Below, piece after piece: positions 1-8,761 of a DNA stretch of 64,000 nt. The notes beneath the pieces are model-generated. The model saw only the letters and a list, made by a program, of their open reading frames with translations, was not told the origin of the DNA and made no database searches. The stretch is from JANLVI01 sp031363915. Lineage in GTDB: Bacteria; Vulcanimicrobiota; Vulcanimicrobiia; Vulcanimicrobiales; Vulcanimicrobiaceae. The stretch covers positions 52,031-116,030 of the forward strand of contig JANLVI010000001.1 of the NCBI GenBank assembly GCA_031363915.1, given 5' to 3'. Made by a program: the position numbers and the translations under genes. Numbering within the stretch: position 1 is the stretch's first letter; every line of letters starts with the position of its first letter.

Positions 1-735
1 GACCAGTGCTAGACGCGGCGGCGCCCCGGAAAGTACGGCGACGGCAACGCCGATGGCAACGGCAACGATTGCACCATAGACGAAGCGCACGCTACCCGCG
101 CGACCGAGCCGCACGACGAGGTTGTGTTTCCCGGTCGCAGCGTCGGCTTCGACGTCGGGAAATTCCACGCACAGCATCATGGCGATCATCGCCGCCGCGA
201 GGGGCAGCGTCGAGACGACAGCCAGCACGTCGATTCGGCCCAGAAAGGTCGCGTAGCCCGCTAGCGGCACGAGCACCGCGACGACGAGGGCCGTGGTTAC
301 TTCGCCCGCCCCGGTTGCGAGCAGCCGCAGTGGCGGCGAGGAATACGACCAGGCGAACACCGCGATTGCCAAGGCCAAGATCGTCATCGTCCATTCTCTC
401 CGCAGCGCGAACGACGCCGTGAGCCCAAGGCCCCCCGCAAGGCACGCCAGCGCGGCGATAAGTGCGACGAGCGGTGGGAGCGAGCCATCCACGAGCGCCC
501 CACTGCCGCCCGAGAAGGCCGTCCGCGTGGTGCGCGCGTCGCTTGCCCGGTCGAAATAGTCGTTCGAATAGTGGGTCATCAGGTGAAAGGCGGTCACCAT
601 TGCCTGTCCCAAAGCGTACCGGCCCGGGTTAAGCGTTGCGCCCTCATATGACGCGATGGCAGCGCCGATGCCGAATCCGAGGAATCCACCGACCAGAAAC
701 TTCAGACGCGAGAGGCGCAGAAACGCGAGGAACAT
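1..735 (-). CDS. UbiA/MenA-type polyprenyltransferase (partial, C-terminus beyond window)
   Basis: Integral-membrane prenyltransferase of the UbiA superfamily, probably MenA-like (attaches a polyprenyl chain to 1,4-dihydroxy-2-naphthoate in menaquinone synthesis). 245 codons are visible from an ATG at 735; the 3' end lies outside the window. The first Asp motif NDYFDRASD is near residue 58. The second motif, DVEADAATGKHNLVVRLG, near residue 205, resembles the MenA pattern D-x3-D-x3-GK-x-LVVRLG. Between and after them are long hydrophobic helices. No strong ribosome-binding site precedes the ATG. It is divergent from the IclR gene at 817. MenA versus another UbiA member (UbiA, chlorophyll synthase-like) cannot be settled from this fragment. 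Confidence 0.85.
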   Translation of the reverse strand, partial: MFLAFLRLSRLKFLVGGFLGFGIGAAIASYEGATLNPGRYALGQAMVTAFHLMTHYSNDYFDRASDARTTRTAFSGGSGALVDGSLPPLVALIAALACLAGGLGLTASFALRREWTMTILALAIAVFAWSYSSPPLRLLATGAGEVTTALVVAVLVPLAGYATFLGRIDVLAVVSTLPLAAAMIAMMLCVEFPDVEADAATGKHNLVVRLGRAGSVRFVYGAIVAVAIGVAVAVLSGAPPRLALV

Positions 736-816
736 GGCCCCGCGATGGATGCGACAAGAGGAGGCGGCGACCTGTCTTTGTAAGGCCGTTTCGCCATTCG
801 AAAGGAGGACGCGAGT

Positions 817-1644
817 TTGAAAGAACGGCGGCGAACGGCTTTTGGCCGTCCCACGGTGCAGTCGGTCGACCGAACGCTCGATGTCTTAGAGGCGCTCTCG
901 ACGCGCCGCACACCAACTGGTATTAGCGACCTTGCCCACCATGTCGGATTGCACGTGAGTACCGTCCATCGATTACTTGCAACGCTGGTCGATCGCGGGT
1001 ACGTTCGGCAAGATCCGGATAGTTCGCGGTACCATCTTGGGTCGCGGATATTCGCACTCGCAAGTGCCGCCGATATCCATCTCGACTTGCGGTTGGTCGC
1101 ACGCCCGTTTCTGGAGCGGCTGATGCGTATTGCGGGTGAGACCGCGAACCTCGTGACGTACGGCGAGGGCGAGGTCGTGTATCTCGAACAAGTCGAGAGC
1201 ATGCATCTCGTGAAGATGTTCACGCAGCCGGGGATGCGGGCTCCGTTGTATTGCACCGCGAGCGGGAAACTATTCCTCGCGTTCGGCGGCGATGCGCCGA
1301 AGGCAATGTTGAAAGAACCATTGACACGGCATACCGCCAATACCATCACCTCGCTACCGGCGCTCGACGCGCAACTCCGGCAAATTCGGCGCGACGGTTA
1401 CGCCATCGACAATGAGGAAATGGAAGAAGGCGTCCGTTGTCTTGCCGTTCCGATTTTCGATCGGCGCGGCGATCTCTGCGGTGCGCTCTCTATTTCCGGT
1501 CCGACAACGCGCATGACGCCGGCGCGCGTTACGACGATTGTGAACCAAGTACGCGACGTTGCGAAGGAACTCTCGCGACAACTCGGACACGATGCGGATG
1601 CTGCCGGCGCCGCGCCGGCTCTGAACGGAGCACATGTCAACTAA
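817..1644 (+). CDS. IclR family transcriptional regulator
   Basis: DNA-binding regulator, 275 residues, typical of the family. An N-terminal winged helix-turn-helix (about residues 12-70, with the recognition segment VSTVHRLLATLVDRGYV) is followed by the IclR effector domain (about 85-255), including the conserved stretch PLYCTASGKLFLAF. The start is TTG at 817, chosen because AAAGGAGG lies at 801-808, about 8 bases upstream. The 3' end overlaps the next gene by 11 bases, so it probably controls the dehydrogenase downstream, as is common for IclR proteins beside carboxylate or hydroxyacid catabolic genes. The effector is unknown. Confidence 0.92.
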   Translation: MKERRRTAFGRPTVQSVDRTLDVLEALSTRRTPTGISDLAHHVGLHVSTVHRLLATLVDRGYVRQDPDSSRYHLGSRIFALASAADIHLDLRLVARPFLERLMRIAGETANLVTYGEGEVVYLEQVESMHLVKMFTQPGMRAPLYCTASGKLFLAFGGDAPKAMLKEPLTRHTANTITSLPALDAQLRQIRRDGYAIDNEEMEEGVRCLAVPIFDRRGDLCGALSISGPTTRMTPARVTTIVNQVRDVAKELSRQLGHDADAAGAAPALNGAHVN

Positions 1645-2533
1645 GGTCGGATTGATCGGCGTCGGCGCCATGGGCGAACCCATGGCTGCCGCGCTGATGG
1701 CAAAGGGATTCACGGTCACGGTTTGCGCGCACAACAACCGCGCGCCGCTCGACCGGCTCGTTGCCGCAGGCGCTCGCGACGGCGAATCGCCCGCCGGCGT
1801 CGCGAGCGCAAGCGATGTCGTCATCACGATGGTCCCCGATGCACCGCAAGTCGAGGAGTCGATCTTCGGCGAGCACGGTGCGCTCGGGGGCGCGAGACCC
1901 GACACGCTTTTTATCGACATGTCGACGATCTCACCGGTGTCGACGCGCGGGTTCGACGACCGCCTGCGCGCGAAGGGCATGCGCTTTCTCGATTCACCGG
2001 TGAGCGGCGGTCCCGCGCGTGCCAAAACCGGCACGCTGACTCTGATGGTCGGTGCGAGCGATGCGGATCTTGCGTTCGCCCGTCCCGTGCTCGAAGCGAT
2101 GGGCACGCCAAACCACGTCGGCCCGGTCGGTATGGGTGAGACGGTGAAACTCGTCAACCAAATCATGATCAGCTCGATCATGCTCGCGAACTGCGAGGGG
2201 ATGGTGTTCGCGGCGAAGGCCGGCGCCGACGTCGCACTCGTCCGCGAGGTGATTCTAACGGCGACGGCCTCGAATTATCTCTTGCAGAACTGGCTGCCGC
2301 AGTCGTGGTTTGCCGGGAAACTCGAGGGCGGATTCGCGCTCGATCTCTTGCGCAAAGACGTCGCGGCCGCGCTCGACGCGGGCCGCACGATGGGCGTCCC
2401 GATGCCGGCAACGGCCCTTGCCTACCAACTTTTCACCGCGACTTCGGGCGAAGGGCACGGCAAGCATGACTATTCCTCGGTCGCGACGTTCTACGAACGT
2501 GCCGCCGGGACGAATATCGCCAAGACCAAGTAG
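1634..2533 (+). CDS. 3-hydroxyisobutyrate / 2-hydroxy-3-oxopropionate dehydrogenase family protein
   Basis: NAD(P)-dependent beta-hydroxyacid dehydrogenase, 299 residues (family about 290-300). The Rossmann motif GLIGVGAMGEPMA is at residues 6-18, the substrate-binding motif DSPVSGGPARA near 120, and the catalytic-lysine motif GETVKLVNQ near 171. The family includes MmsB, GarR/GlxR and succinic semialdehyde reductases; residues do not decide the substrate. The ATG lies inside the end of the IclR gene, indicating translational coupling. The TAG stop shares a base with the GTG of the next gene (TAGTG), so IclR, dehydrogenase and Ppx may be one transcript. Confidence 0.88.
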   Translation: MSTKVGLIGVGAMGEPMAAALMAKGFTVTVCAHNNRAPLDRLVAAGARDGESPAGVASASDVVITMVPDAPQVEESIFGEHGALGGARPDTLFIDMSTISPVSTRGFDDRLRAKGMRFLDSPVSGGPARAKTGTLTLMVGASDADLAFARPVLEAMGTPNHVGPVGMGETVKLVNQIMISSIMLANCEGMVFAAKAGADVALVREVILTATASNYLLQNWLPQSWFAGKLEGGFALDLLRKDVAAALDAGRTMGVPMPATALAYQLFTATSGEGHGKHDYSSVATFYERAAGTNIAKTK

Positions 2534-4080
2534 TGCTCTTCGCCGCAATCGATGTCGGCACGAACTCGATCCATCTCATCGTCGTTGAGATCGACTCGAG
2601 TTTCGATACTTCGCGCGTCATGTACAAGGCGCGCGAGATGGTCCGCCTGGGTTCCAACGACGCCTTAGAAAAAAGCGAACTCTCCGCAAAAGCGATGCAT
2701 CGCGGCGTCGATGCGATCGCTCGTTTCGTCGATGCCGCGCGGTCGCGCGGGGCCGAACGCATCCGTGCCGTCGCGACATCGGCCGTTCGCGAAGCGACGA
2801 ACGCCGCGGAATTCGTCGAAATGGTCGCCGCGCAAACCGGGATCGCGCTCGAGGTGCTCGGCGAACGTGAAGAAGCGCGACTCATTCACTTAGGTGCGGC
2901 GCGCGGCTATCCGATCTACGATCGGATAGCCTGCATCGTCGATATCGGCGGCGGCTCGACCGAATTCATCATCGCCGATGGCGAGCGTCCGTACTTGCTC
3001 GAGAGCGTCAAACTCGGCAGCTTACGGATGTACGATGCATACATGCGCGGTGCGCGCGATCCGCAAAAGGCCGAGCGTGCCTTGAACAAACATATCGCCT
3101 CGGTACTCGATCCGCTCGCACCGCAGCTGCGCAATTTCAGTATCGATTTTGGGATGGGGACGTCGGGCACGATCATGGGTCTGGCGGCGCTCGATGCCGC
3201 CGACCGCGGCTTACCATTCTCTCGCGTCCACGGCTACACGATCGAGCTGCGCCGCCTGCGCGATCTGCAAAAGCGGATGATCGCGATGACCGAAGACGAG
3301 CGGCGCAAGATGCCGGGGATGAATCCCCGTCGCGCCGACATCATCGTCGCCGGCAACGCGATTCTCATCGGCGCGCTTTCCACGATCGGTTTGAACGAAA
3401 TCGTGGTCTGCGAGCGCGCGCTGCGCGATGGAATCATCGTCGATCTCGTCCAGACCGATCGTGAAATCGCGGAGAGACTCGGCGACGAGCGCGTCCGGCG
3501 TCTCGAGGAAATCGACAACCTCGCACTACGCTTCGAGGCGTACGGCGTGCATCAGCGCGCAGTCGCACGCATCGCCTTGCAGCTCTTCGAGCGGCTCGCC
3601 GACCTCCACGGTCTTGCTCCCGGCGATCGAGACTTGCTCTACGCAGCCGCCGTCGTGCACAACGCAGGCGGCTTCATCGCAAGCTCAAGCCAGCACAAAC
3701 ACACCGCGTACATCGTACGCAACAGTCTCCTGCGGGGGTGGCGGGAAGACGAGCGCGAGCTGATCGCGACGATCGCACGCTATTACCGCAAGGCGATGCC
3801 CAAGCCCAGCCACCTCGAATTCGCCGCTTTTTCTGCGATCGATCAGCGTCGGATCTCGATGCTCGCAAGCCTCCTGCGCATCGCTGACGGCCTCGATGGG
3901 CGCCACCTCGGCCTTGTCAGCGGGATCAATGTGATACGAGAAAGCGGGCTAATCCGGGTTCTCGCGCAGGCCGACCAGGACATCGCAAGCGAACTGGGCG
4001 CAGCGACCTACAAAGCCGACCTCTTCGCACGCACATTCGGCCTCGACATCGTATTTGAGGCGGACCGGGAGCCAGCGTGA
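2533..4080 (+). CDS. ppx: Ppx/GppA exopolyphosphatase with C-terminal HD-type domain
   Basis: Actin-fold phosphatase of the Ppx/GppA family (exopolyphosphatase or guanosine pentaphosphatase), 515 residues, full length. The phosphate-1 motif IDVGTNSIHL is at residues 6-15, phosphate-2 DIGGGSTEFI near 136, and the adenosine-loop region GMGTSGTIMG near 207. A helical HD-like C-terminal domain (about 320-500) contains the HN pair in AAVVHNAGGFI. The GTG start at 2533 overlaps the upstream TAG, and the stop overlaps phoB as GTGA. Position directly before phoB-phoR-pstSCAB points to polyphosphate turnover under phosphate control. A shorter paralogue lies at 33828. Confidence 0.9.
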   Translation: MLFAAIDVGTNSIHLIVVEIDSSFDTSRVMYKAREMVRLGSNDALEKSELSAKAMHRGVDAIARFVDAARSRGAERIRAVATSAVREATNAAEFVEMVAAQTGIALEVLGEREEARLIHLGAARGYPIYDRIACIVDIGGGSTEFIIADGERPYLLESVKLGSLRMYDAYMRGARDPQKAERALNKHIASVLDPLAPQLRNFSIDFGMGTSGTIMGLAALDAADRGLPFSRVHGYTIELRRLRDLQKRMIAMTEDERRKMPGMNPRRADIIVAGNAILIGALSTIGLNEIVVCERALRDGIIVDLVQTDREIAERLGDERVRRLEEIDNLALRFEAYGVHQRAVARIALQLFERLADLHGLAPGDRDLLYAAAVVHNAGGFIASSSQHKHTAYIVRNSLLRGWREDERELIATIARYYRKAMPKPSHLEFAAFSAIDQRRISMLASLLRIADGLDGRHLGLVSGINVIRESGLIRVLAQADQDIASELGAATYKADLFARTFGLDIVFEADREPA

Positions 4081-4778
4081 CCGCCGTAGCCACTCAGCGC
4101 AAGAAAATTCTGGTTGTCGATGACGAGTCGGCGATTTTGCAGACCCTGCGCTTCAATTTGGAGCGTAACGGTTATGCCGTGTGTACGGCAGGCGACGGTC
4201 GCAGCGCGATCGCGCTTGCCGCAACGGAAAAACCGGATCTGGTGATTCTCGACATCATGCTTCCGGTGCTCGACGGCATCGAGGCGTGTAAAGAGATTCG
4301 CAAATCCTCGGGCGTGCCGATTATCATGCTCACGGCCAAAGACCAAGAATTCGACAAAGTGCTGGCGCTCGAACTCGGAGCCGATGACTACGTCACAAAG
4401 CCCTTCGCACTTGGTGAGTTTCTCGCGCGCGTCAAAGCCCGGCTGCGCCGTGTCGAGACGGGCGACGCGGCCAAGAACGAAGCGATCACGATCGGGGAAA
4501 TCACGCTCGATCCCGCGCGCCAACGCCTCGTCGTGCGCGGCGGCGACGTTTCGCTTGCACCGAAAGAGTTTCGCCTGCTCCACGTGCTGATGGAAAATCG
4601 CGGGCGTATCGTGACGCGTCAGATTCTGCTCGAAAAGGTCTGGGGATACGACTTCGAGGGCGAACATCAGACGATTAGCGTGCATATCCGTTGGCTGCGC
4701 GAGAAGATCGAAGTCGATCCGAACAACCCTCGCCACATCATCACCGTTCGCAGTCGCGGATACATGTTCAAGGAGTGA
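4077..4778 (+). CDS. phoB: PhoB-like OmpR-family response regulator
   Basis: Response regulator, 233 residues. The receiver domain (about 8-125) has the acidic pair DDE near 17, the phospho-acceptor Asp in VILDIMLPVLDG and the switch Lys in YVTKPF. The OmpR/PhoB winged-helix domain (about 140-230) ends with the typical ISVHIRWLREKIE and RGYMFKE segments. The start GTG overlaps the ppx stop as GTGA, and its stop overlaps the kinase start in the same way. Neighbouring phoR and pst genes identify it as the phosphate-starvation regulator, probably binding the repeats at 5925-5962. Confidence 0.93.
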   Translation: MTAVATQRKKILVVDDESAILQTLRFNLERNGYAVCTAGDGRSAIALAATEKPDLVILDIMLPVLDGIEACKEIRKSSGVPIIMLTAKDQEFDKVLALELGADDYVTKPFALGEFLARVKARLRRVETGDAAKNEAITIGEITLDPARQRLVVRGGDVSLAPKEFRLLHVLMENRGRIVTRQILLEKVWGYDFEGEHQTISVHIRWLREKIEVDPNNPRHIITVRSRGYMFKE

Positions 4779-5929
4779 TCTCCGTCCCCGATGGGCTTAT
4801 CGGTCTTGTCGTAGGAGCCGCTGGAGCCTGGGGTTTTACGCGTCTCGTCGACGCGCGTTCGCGCGAATCACAGCGCGTCGAAAGCGAAGAACCGCGACCG
4901 GACGAACGTTTCGACCGGCTGGTCGAAACGTTGCCTCTCGGCGCTCTCGTTATCGACCGGCGCGGTCACATCGTGCAAACCAACGTTGCCGCAGAAGCGC
5001 TCTTTTCGATCGATGCGCGCCGCTCAGCCGGCCGCGCGCTCATCGAAGCCGTCCCCTCGATTGAACTCGAACGTCACGTCGCGGGCGCTCTCGCGGGTCG
5101 CGGGTCGACACGCAATATCATGATCGCGAGCAGCGAGCGCGAGCGGACCTTTCTCGTCTCGGCGTATCCGATCGACGAGGACCAGGTGCTCGTTCTCGCG
5201 CTCGATCAGACGCCGCTCGTCGCGCTCGAGAGCGTGCGGCGCGAGTTTATTTCAAACGTCTCCCACGAATTGCGAACGCCGCTCTCCGCGATCAAATTGA
5301 TGGTGGAGACGGTGACGCTCTCGGACGGCGACGCGGAAGTGCAGGCGATGTTCCTCCCCAAGGTGCTGCACGAAGTCGATCGCATGGTGCAGCTCGTCGA
5401 AGATCTCCTCGAACTTGCGCGCTCCGAGTCCGGGCGCTTGCCGCTACGTCTGGAAATTCTGGTGCTCGGCGAGGTCGCGCGCTCGGTGCTCAATACGTTT
5501 TCACAACGTGCCGATGCCCTGGGTGTGAATTTGCGTATCGCGCGTGACGACGTGGTCGCCATCGTCGCCGACCGCGACCGCATCACCCAGATCCTTGTCA
5601 ACCTCATCGACAATGCCGTACGGCACACGCCGGCCTCCGGCACGGTTGCCCTCAGTATCGAACGAGACGGCGAGGAGGCGATCCTGCGCGTCAGGGATAC
5701 CGGAATTGGGATTCCGTACAACGATTTGCCGCATATTTTCGAACGCTTCTACGTCGTGGAACGCTCGCGCGCGCGCGAGCGCAGCGGTACCGGCCTCGGC
5801 CTCTCGATTACAAAGCAGCTCGTCGAACTGCACGGCGGGACGATCGGAGCCGAATCTGACCTCGGCGCGGGCTCGATGTTTCTATGCCGATTCCCAATTG
5901 CGGTCGTTGAGACAAACGCGGACTCTTAA
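4775..5929 (+). CDS. phoR: PhoR-like sensor histidine kinase
   Basis: Phosphate-sensing histidine kinase, about 384 residues. One N-terminal membrane segment (about residues 3-20) is followed by a PAS domain (about 45-145), a HisKA domain with the phospho-acceptor in FISNVSHELRTPLSAIK, and an HATPase_c domain with N-box NLIDNAVRHTP, G1 DTGIGIP, F-box FERFYV and G2 GTGLGLSI. The GTG at 4775 overlaps the phoB stop (GTGA). The open frame extends upstream to 4691 inside phoB, but that part is not needed. Lacking a periplasmic domain, it probably senses phosphate through the Pst transporter, as in E. coli. Confidence 0.9.
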   Translation: MISVPDGLIGLVVGAAGAWGFTRLVDARSRESQRVESEEPRPDERFDRLVETLPLGALVIDRRGHIVQTNVAAEALFSIDARRSAGRALIEAVPSIELERHVAGALAGRGSTRNIMIASSERERTFLVSAYPIDEDQVLVLALDQTPLVALESVRREFISNVSHELRTPLSAIKLMVETVTLSDGDAEVQAMFLPKVLHEVDRMVQLVEDLLELARSESGRLPLRLEILVLGEVARSVLNTFSQRADALGVNLRIARDDVVAIVADRDRITQILVNLIDNAVRHTPASGTVALSIERDGEEAILRVRDTGIGIPYNDLPHIFERFYVVERSRARERSGTGLGLSITKQLVELHGGTIGAESDLGAGSMFLCRFPIAVVETNADS

Positions 5930-5962
5930 GAGCCGTTAATACAACCTTAAACGAAGGTTAAA
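5925..5962 (+). promoter_or_regulatory. Pho-box-like direct repeats upstream of pstS
   Basis: Four copies of a [C/G]TTAA[A/T/G] hexamer start at 5925 (CTTAAG), 5935 (GTTAAT), 5946 (CTTAAA) and 5957 (GTTAAA), a spacing of 10, 11 and 11 bases. Direct repeats once per helical turn are the hallmark of PhoB/PhoP binding sites (7-bp units in an 11-bp period in E. coli; TTAA-containing units in cyanobacteria). The first copy overlaps the phoR stop codon, and the array ends 83 bases before the pstS ATG. A clear -10 element could not be picked out. Confidence 0.72.
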
Positions 5963-6045
5963 ACGAGATTGCGACGATCAGACGCGGGACGTCGTTCTTC
6001 AGAATGTCTCATCCCCCGTTTCTCACTCAATGTTTTGGAGGTCTC

Positions 6046-6861
6046 ATGACTAGGAATGCTGCGCTCGCGGCCCTCCTCGTAGGTTTTGCCCTGGTGGCAC
6101 CGCAGGCTGCGCTGGCCGACACTTCGATCACCCTCCAGGGTTCGACGGCGTTGCTGCCCCTGATCAAAGATGGCGCGGGCATCTATCAGCAAGCTCATCC
6201 TGATGTGAAGATCGCCGTTTCCGGCGGCGGCTCGGGTACGGGTATCAACTTGGTCGCAGCAAAAGCGATCGATGTCGGTAACTCCGATATTCTCGCCCCC
6301 GCCCATCCCGAACTCATCGACCATAAGGTCTGCGTCATCGGTTTCGCCGTGATTGCGAACCCGAACGTCGGCGTGAAGAACCTCTCGAAGAAGCAGATTC
6401 AAGAAGTGTTCGGCGGCAAGGTCACCAACTGGAAAGAAGTCGGCGGAATCGATCAAAAGATCACCGTCGTCAATCGCCCTCGCAGCTCGGGCACGCGTGC
6501 CGTCTTCACGAAGACACTCATGGGGTCCGTCACCGCAACCGAAACCGGTTTGACCGAAGATGCGACCGGTACGGTCGTCGATGTCGTCTCGAAAACCCCG
6601 GGTGCCGTGTCTTATGCTGCACTCTCGGGTACGCGCGGCAAAGGTCTGCTCGAACTCTCGGTCGATGGCAATGCGCCCTCGGATGAGAACATCTACGACG
6701 GCAAATACCCGATGTGGTCGTACGAGCACATGTTCACGAACGGACCGCCGAGCGCCGAAGTGTCGCGATTCATCGCGTTCGTTACCTCGAATTCGGCTCT
6801 CGTGAAAAAAGACGGCTACCTTCTGATCCGCAACATGAAGGTCTCTGAGACCGACCGCTAA
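6046..6861 (+). CDS. pstS: Phosphate ABC transporter substrate-binding protein PstS
   Basis: Periplasmic phosphate-binding protein, 271 residues. The ATG at 6046 was chosen over the in-frame 6004 because TTTGGAGG precedes it and it gives a clean signal peptide (basic start, hydrophobic core, cleavage after ALA near residue 22). Phosphate-contact motifs visible are QGSTALLPL near the mature N-terminus, GGGSGTGIN, VGNSD and RPRSSGTRAVF. No lipobox Cys is present, so it is probably soluble. It is first in the pst operon, separated from pstC by a hairpin that could keep PstS in excess over the membrane subunits. Confidence 0.93.
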   Translation: MTRNAALAALLVGFALVAPQAALADTSITLQGSTALLPLIKDGAGIYQQAHPDVKIAVSGGGSGTGINLVAAKAIDVGNSDILAPAHPELIDHKVCVIGFAVIANPNVGVKNLSKKQIQEVFGGKVTNWKEVGGIDQKITVVNRPRSSGTRAVFTKTLMGSVTATETGLTEDATGTVVDVVSKTPGAVSYAALSGTRGKGLLELSVDGNAPSDENIYDGKYPMWSYEHMFTNGPPSAEVSRFIAFVTSNSALVKKDGYLLIRNMKVSETDR

Positions 6862-6886
6862 GGTCTCCCGTCTCGACAGGCGCACG

Positions 6887-6911
6887 AAGGGCGGCTCCCG
6901 TAGTCGCCCTT
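6887..6911 (+). terminator. Stem-loop between pstS and pstC (possible attenuator)
   Basis: AAGGGCG at 6887-6893 pairs perfectly with CGCCCTT at 6905-6911 across an 11-base loop and is followed by a T-rich stretch. It lies 25 bases after the pstS stop and 45 before pstC. Such hairpins after a binding-protein gene usually cause partial termination or protect the upstream mRNA. The U-tract is broken, so full termination is unlikely. Confidence 0.55.
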
Positions 6912-6955
6912 TGTCGCATTTTCCGACCTAACGTAAAGCGAGAAATTTTTTCAAC

Positions 6956-7834
6956 GTGATTGCAACGCAAGCGAAGCGCGCGCACGCTCAAGAGCGCATC
7001 GCGACGACGGTTTTGCGAATGGCCGCCGGTTTCGTCATCTTGGCGATGGCGCTGCTGCTGATCTACCTTGCAGGCGAAGGGCTCAAGCTCTTCGTCGTTG
7101 ATCATTTTTCCGTTTTCCAGTTTCTTTTTTCCGGTGATTACCAACCGGATACGCACCCGGGGGCTGCGATCTTCATCGTGGGATCGCTCTCGGTAACCCT
7201 GTTTGCGATTTGCTTCGGCGGTCCGTTCGGGATCGCCGTCGGCATATTTTTGAGCGAACTCGCGCCGCTTCGCATGGCGCAGATCCTCAAACCCGCCATC
7301 GACGTCATGGTCGGTATTCCGTCAGTCGTGTACGGCTGGCTCGGTTTGCAGCTGCTCGTACCGCTGATCCGCAATGCGACCGGTTCGCCCGGTTTCGGCT
7401 TACTCGCTGCGGGTATCGTTCTCTCGATCATGATTTTGCCGACGGTGATCACGCTCTCGGAAGACGCTTTTCGTTCGCTCTCGCCGACGCTTCGAGAAGG
7501 TTCGCTGGCACTTGGCGCCACGCGGTGGCAGACGATCGTGCGCGTGCTCTTGCCGAGCGCGTCGAGCGGGTTGACGGTCGCGCTGATTCTTGGGATCGCG
7601 CGGGCCATCGGCGAGACGCTCGCCGTCCAGCTCGTGATCGGTAACGCAACGCAGTTTCCGCGCGGGTTGCTCAATCCGACGTCGACGATGCCGACGGAGA
7701 TCGTTCAAGATCTCGGCGGCGCAGCGCAAGGCTCGATGCTCGAGCACGCGCTCTTTTCGATGGCGTTTCTGCTGCTGCTCATCGCGATGTCGCTCATCCT
7801 TATCGTGCGCTACGCGCTGCGAAAGCGAACCTAG
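6956..7834 (+). CDS. pstC: Phosphate ABC transporter permease PstC
   Basis: Inner-membrane permease of the high-affinity phosphate importer, 292 residues with about six membrane helices. The binding-protein-dependent transport motif (EAA loop) is visible as LREGSLALGATRWQTIVRVLLP near residue 180, followed by ARAIGETLAVQLVIG, a segment typical of PstC. The GTG start at 6956 has only a weak upstream ribosome-binding site. pstA follows three bases after the TAG stop. Confidence 0.92.
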   Translation: MIATQAKRAHAQERIATTVLRMAAGFVILAMALLLIYLAGEGLKLFVVDHFSVFQFLFSGDYQPDTHPGAAIFIVGSLSVTLFAICFGGPFGIAVGIFLSELAPLRMAQILKPAIDVMVGIPSVVYGWLGLQLLVPLIRNATGSPGFGLLAAGIVLSIMILPTVITLSEDAFRSLSPTLREGSLALGATRWQTIVRVLLPSASSGLTVALILGIARAIGETLAVQLVIGNATQFPRGLLNPTSTMPTEIVQDLGGAAQGSMLEHALFSMAFLLLLIAMSLILIVRYALRKRT

Positions 7835-7837
7835 CGT

Positions 7838-8761
7838 ATGGGTATTTCGGTGCAGCCGCCCGTCTCGAAATCGACCTTGCTCGGTTCGCCGGGTGTACGC
7901 GCGCGGCGCGCGACCGACCGCGTCGCCACCGTCGTCCTCTGGGGTATGGCGATCAGCATCATCGTGATGCTGGCGTGCTTCGTGCTGTACTTGCTTTATT
8001 TAGGCGCGCAGTACATGACGCCCGACTTTATCTTTGGCGTTCCCAAGGAGGGCGAAGCGGGCGGCGGCATCGGCCCCGAGATTTTCAATTCGTTCTACAT
8101 TCTTGTCCTGACGCTCGTCATGACGGTGCCGATTGCCGTCTCCGCCGGTGTCTACATTCAAGAGTATGCGCGTCCCGGTCGATTCCGCGGCTTCGTACAA
8201 TTCAGCGCGGAAGCTCTTGCGACGGTCCCCTCGATCGTCATGGGTCTCTTCGGTCTCCTCATTTTTGTCTATTTTTTCCACCTGCGCTTTTCGGCGATCG
8301 TCGGCGCGATGACACTGACGATTCTGAATCTACCGGCGCTCATGCGCGTCACGCAGGAAGCGCTCCGCACCGTCCCCGATTCGCTACGCGAAGCATCGAT
8401 GTCCGTCGGGGCGACAAAGTGGCAGACGATCACCAAGGCCGTTTTGCCGAGCGCCATCGGTCCGATGACGACCGGCATCGTGCTGATTGCCGGCCGTATT
8501 TTCGGTGAGACGGCGGCGCTCATCTATACCGCCGGATTGAGCGTGAGCGCCAACTCTCCGTACGATTTCTCGCTCACGCACACCGCCGAAACCCTCGCCG
8601 TTCACCTTTGGTATACACGTTCGGAGAGCACCGTCCCCGACGTCGCACGCATCGGCAATGGCTCGGCACTGGTCTTGCTCTTCATGGTGCTCCTCTTCAA
8701 TATCGCGGCGCGGGTACTCGGCCGGACGCTCACCAAACGCCTGACGGGGAAATCATCGTGA
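7838..8761 (+). CDS. pstA: Phosphate ABC transporter permease PstA
   Basis: Second permease subunit of the Pst importer, 307 residues, six predicted membrane helices after a short cytoplasmic N-terminus. The EAA-type motif LREASMSVGATKWQTITKAVLP is near residue 185, followed by AGRIFGETAALIYT, characteristic of PstA. The stop overlaps the GTG of pstB as GTGA, so expression is coupled to the ATPase. Confidence 0.93.
   Translation: MGISVQPPVSKSTLLGSPGVRARRATDRVATVVLWGMAISIIVMLACFVLYLLYLGAQYMTPDFIFGVPKEGEAGGGIGPEIFNSFYILVLTLVMTVPIAVSAGVYIQEYARPGRFRGFVQFSAEALATVPSIVMGLFGLLIFVYFFHLRFSAIVGAMTLTILNLPALMRVTQEALRTVPDSLREASMSVGATKWQTITKAVLPSAIGPMTTGIVLIAGRIFGETAALIYTAGLSVSANSPYDFSLTHTAETLAVHLWYTRSESTVPDVARIGNGSALVLLFMVLLFNIAARVLGRTLTKRLTGKSS

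Noticed and set aside
6..559. Plus-strand open frames (138 and 88 codons) at the left edge
   Set aside because: Arg/Pro/Ala-rich shadows of the minus-strand UbiA/MenA gene, whose motifs are unambiguous.
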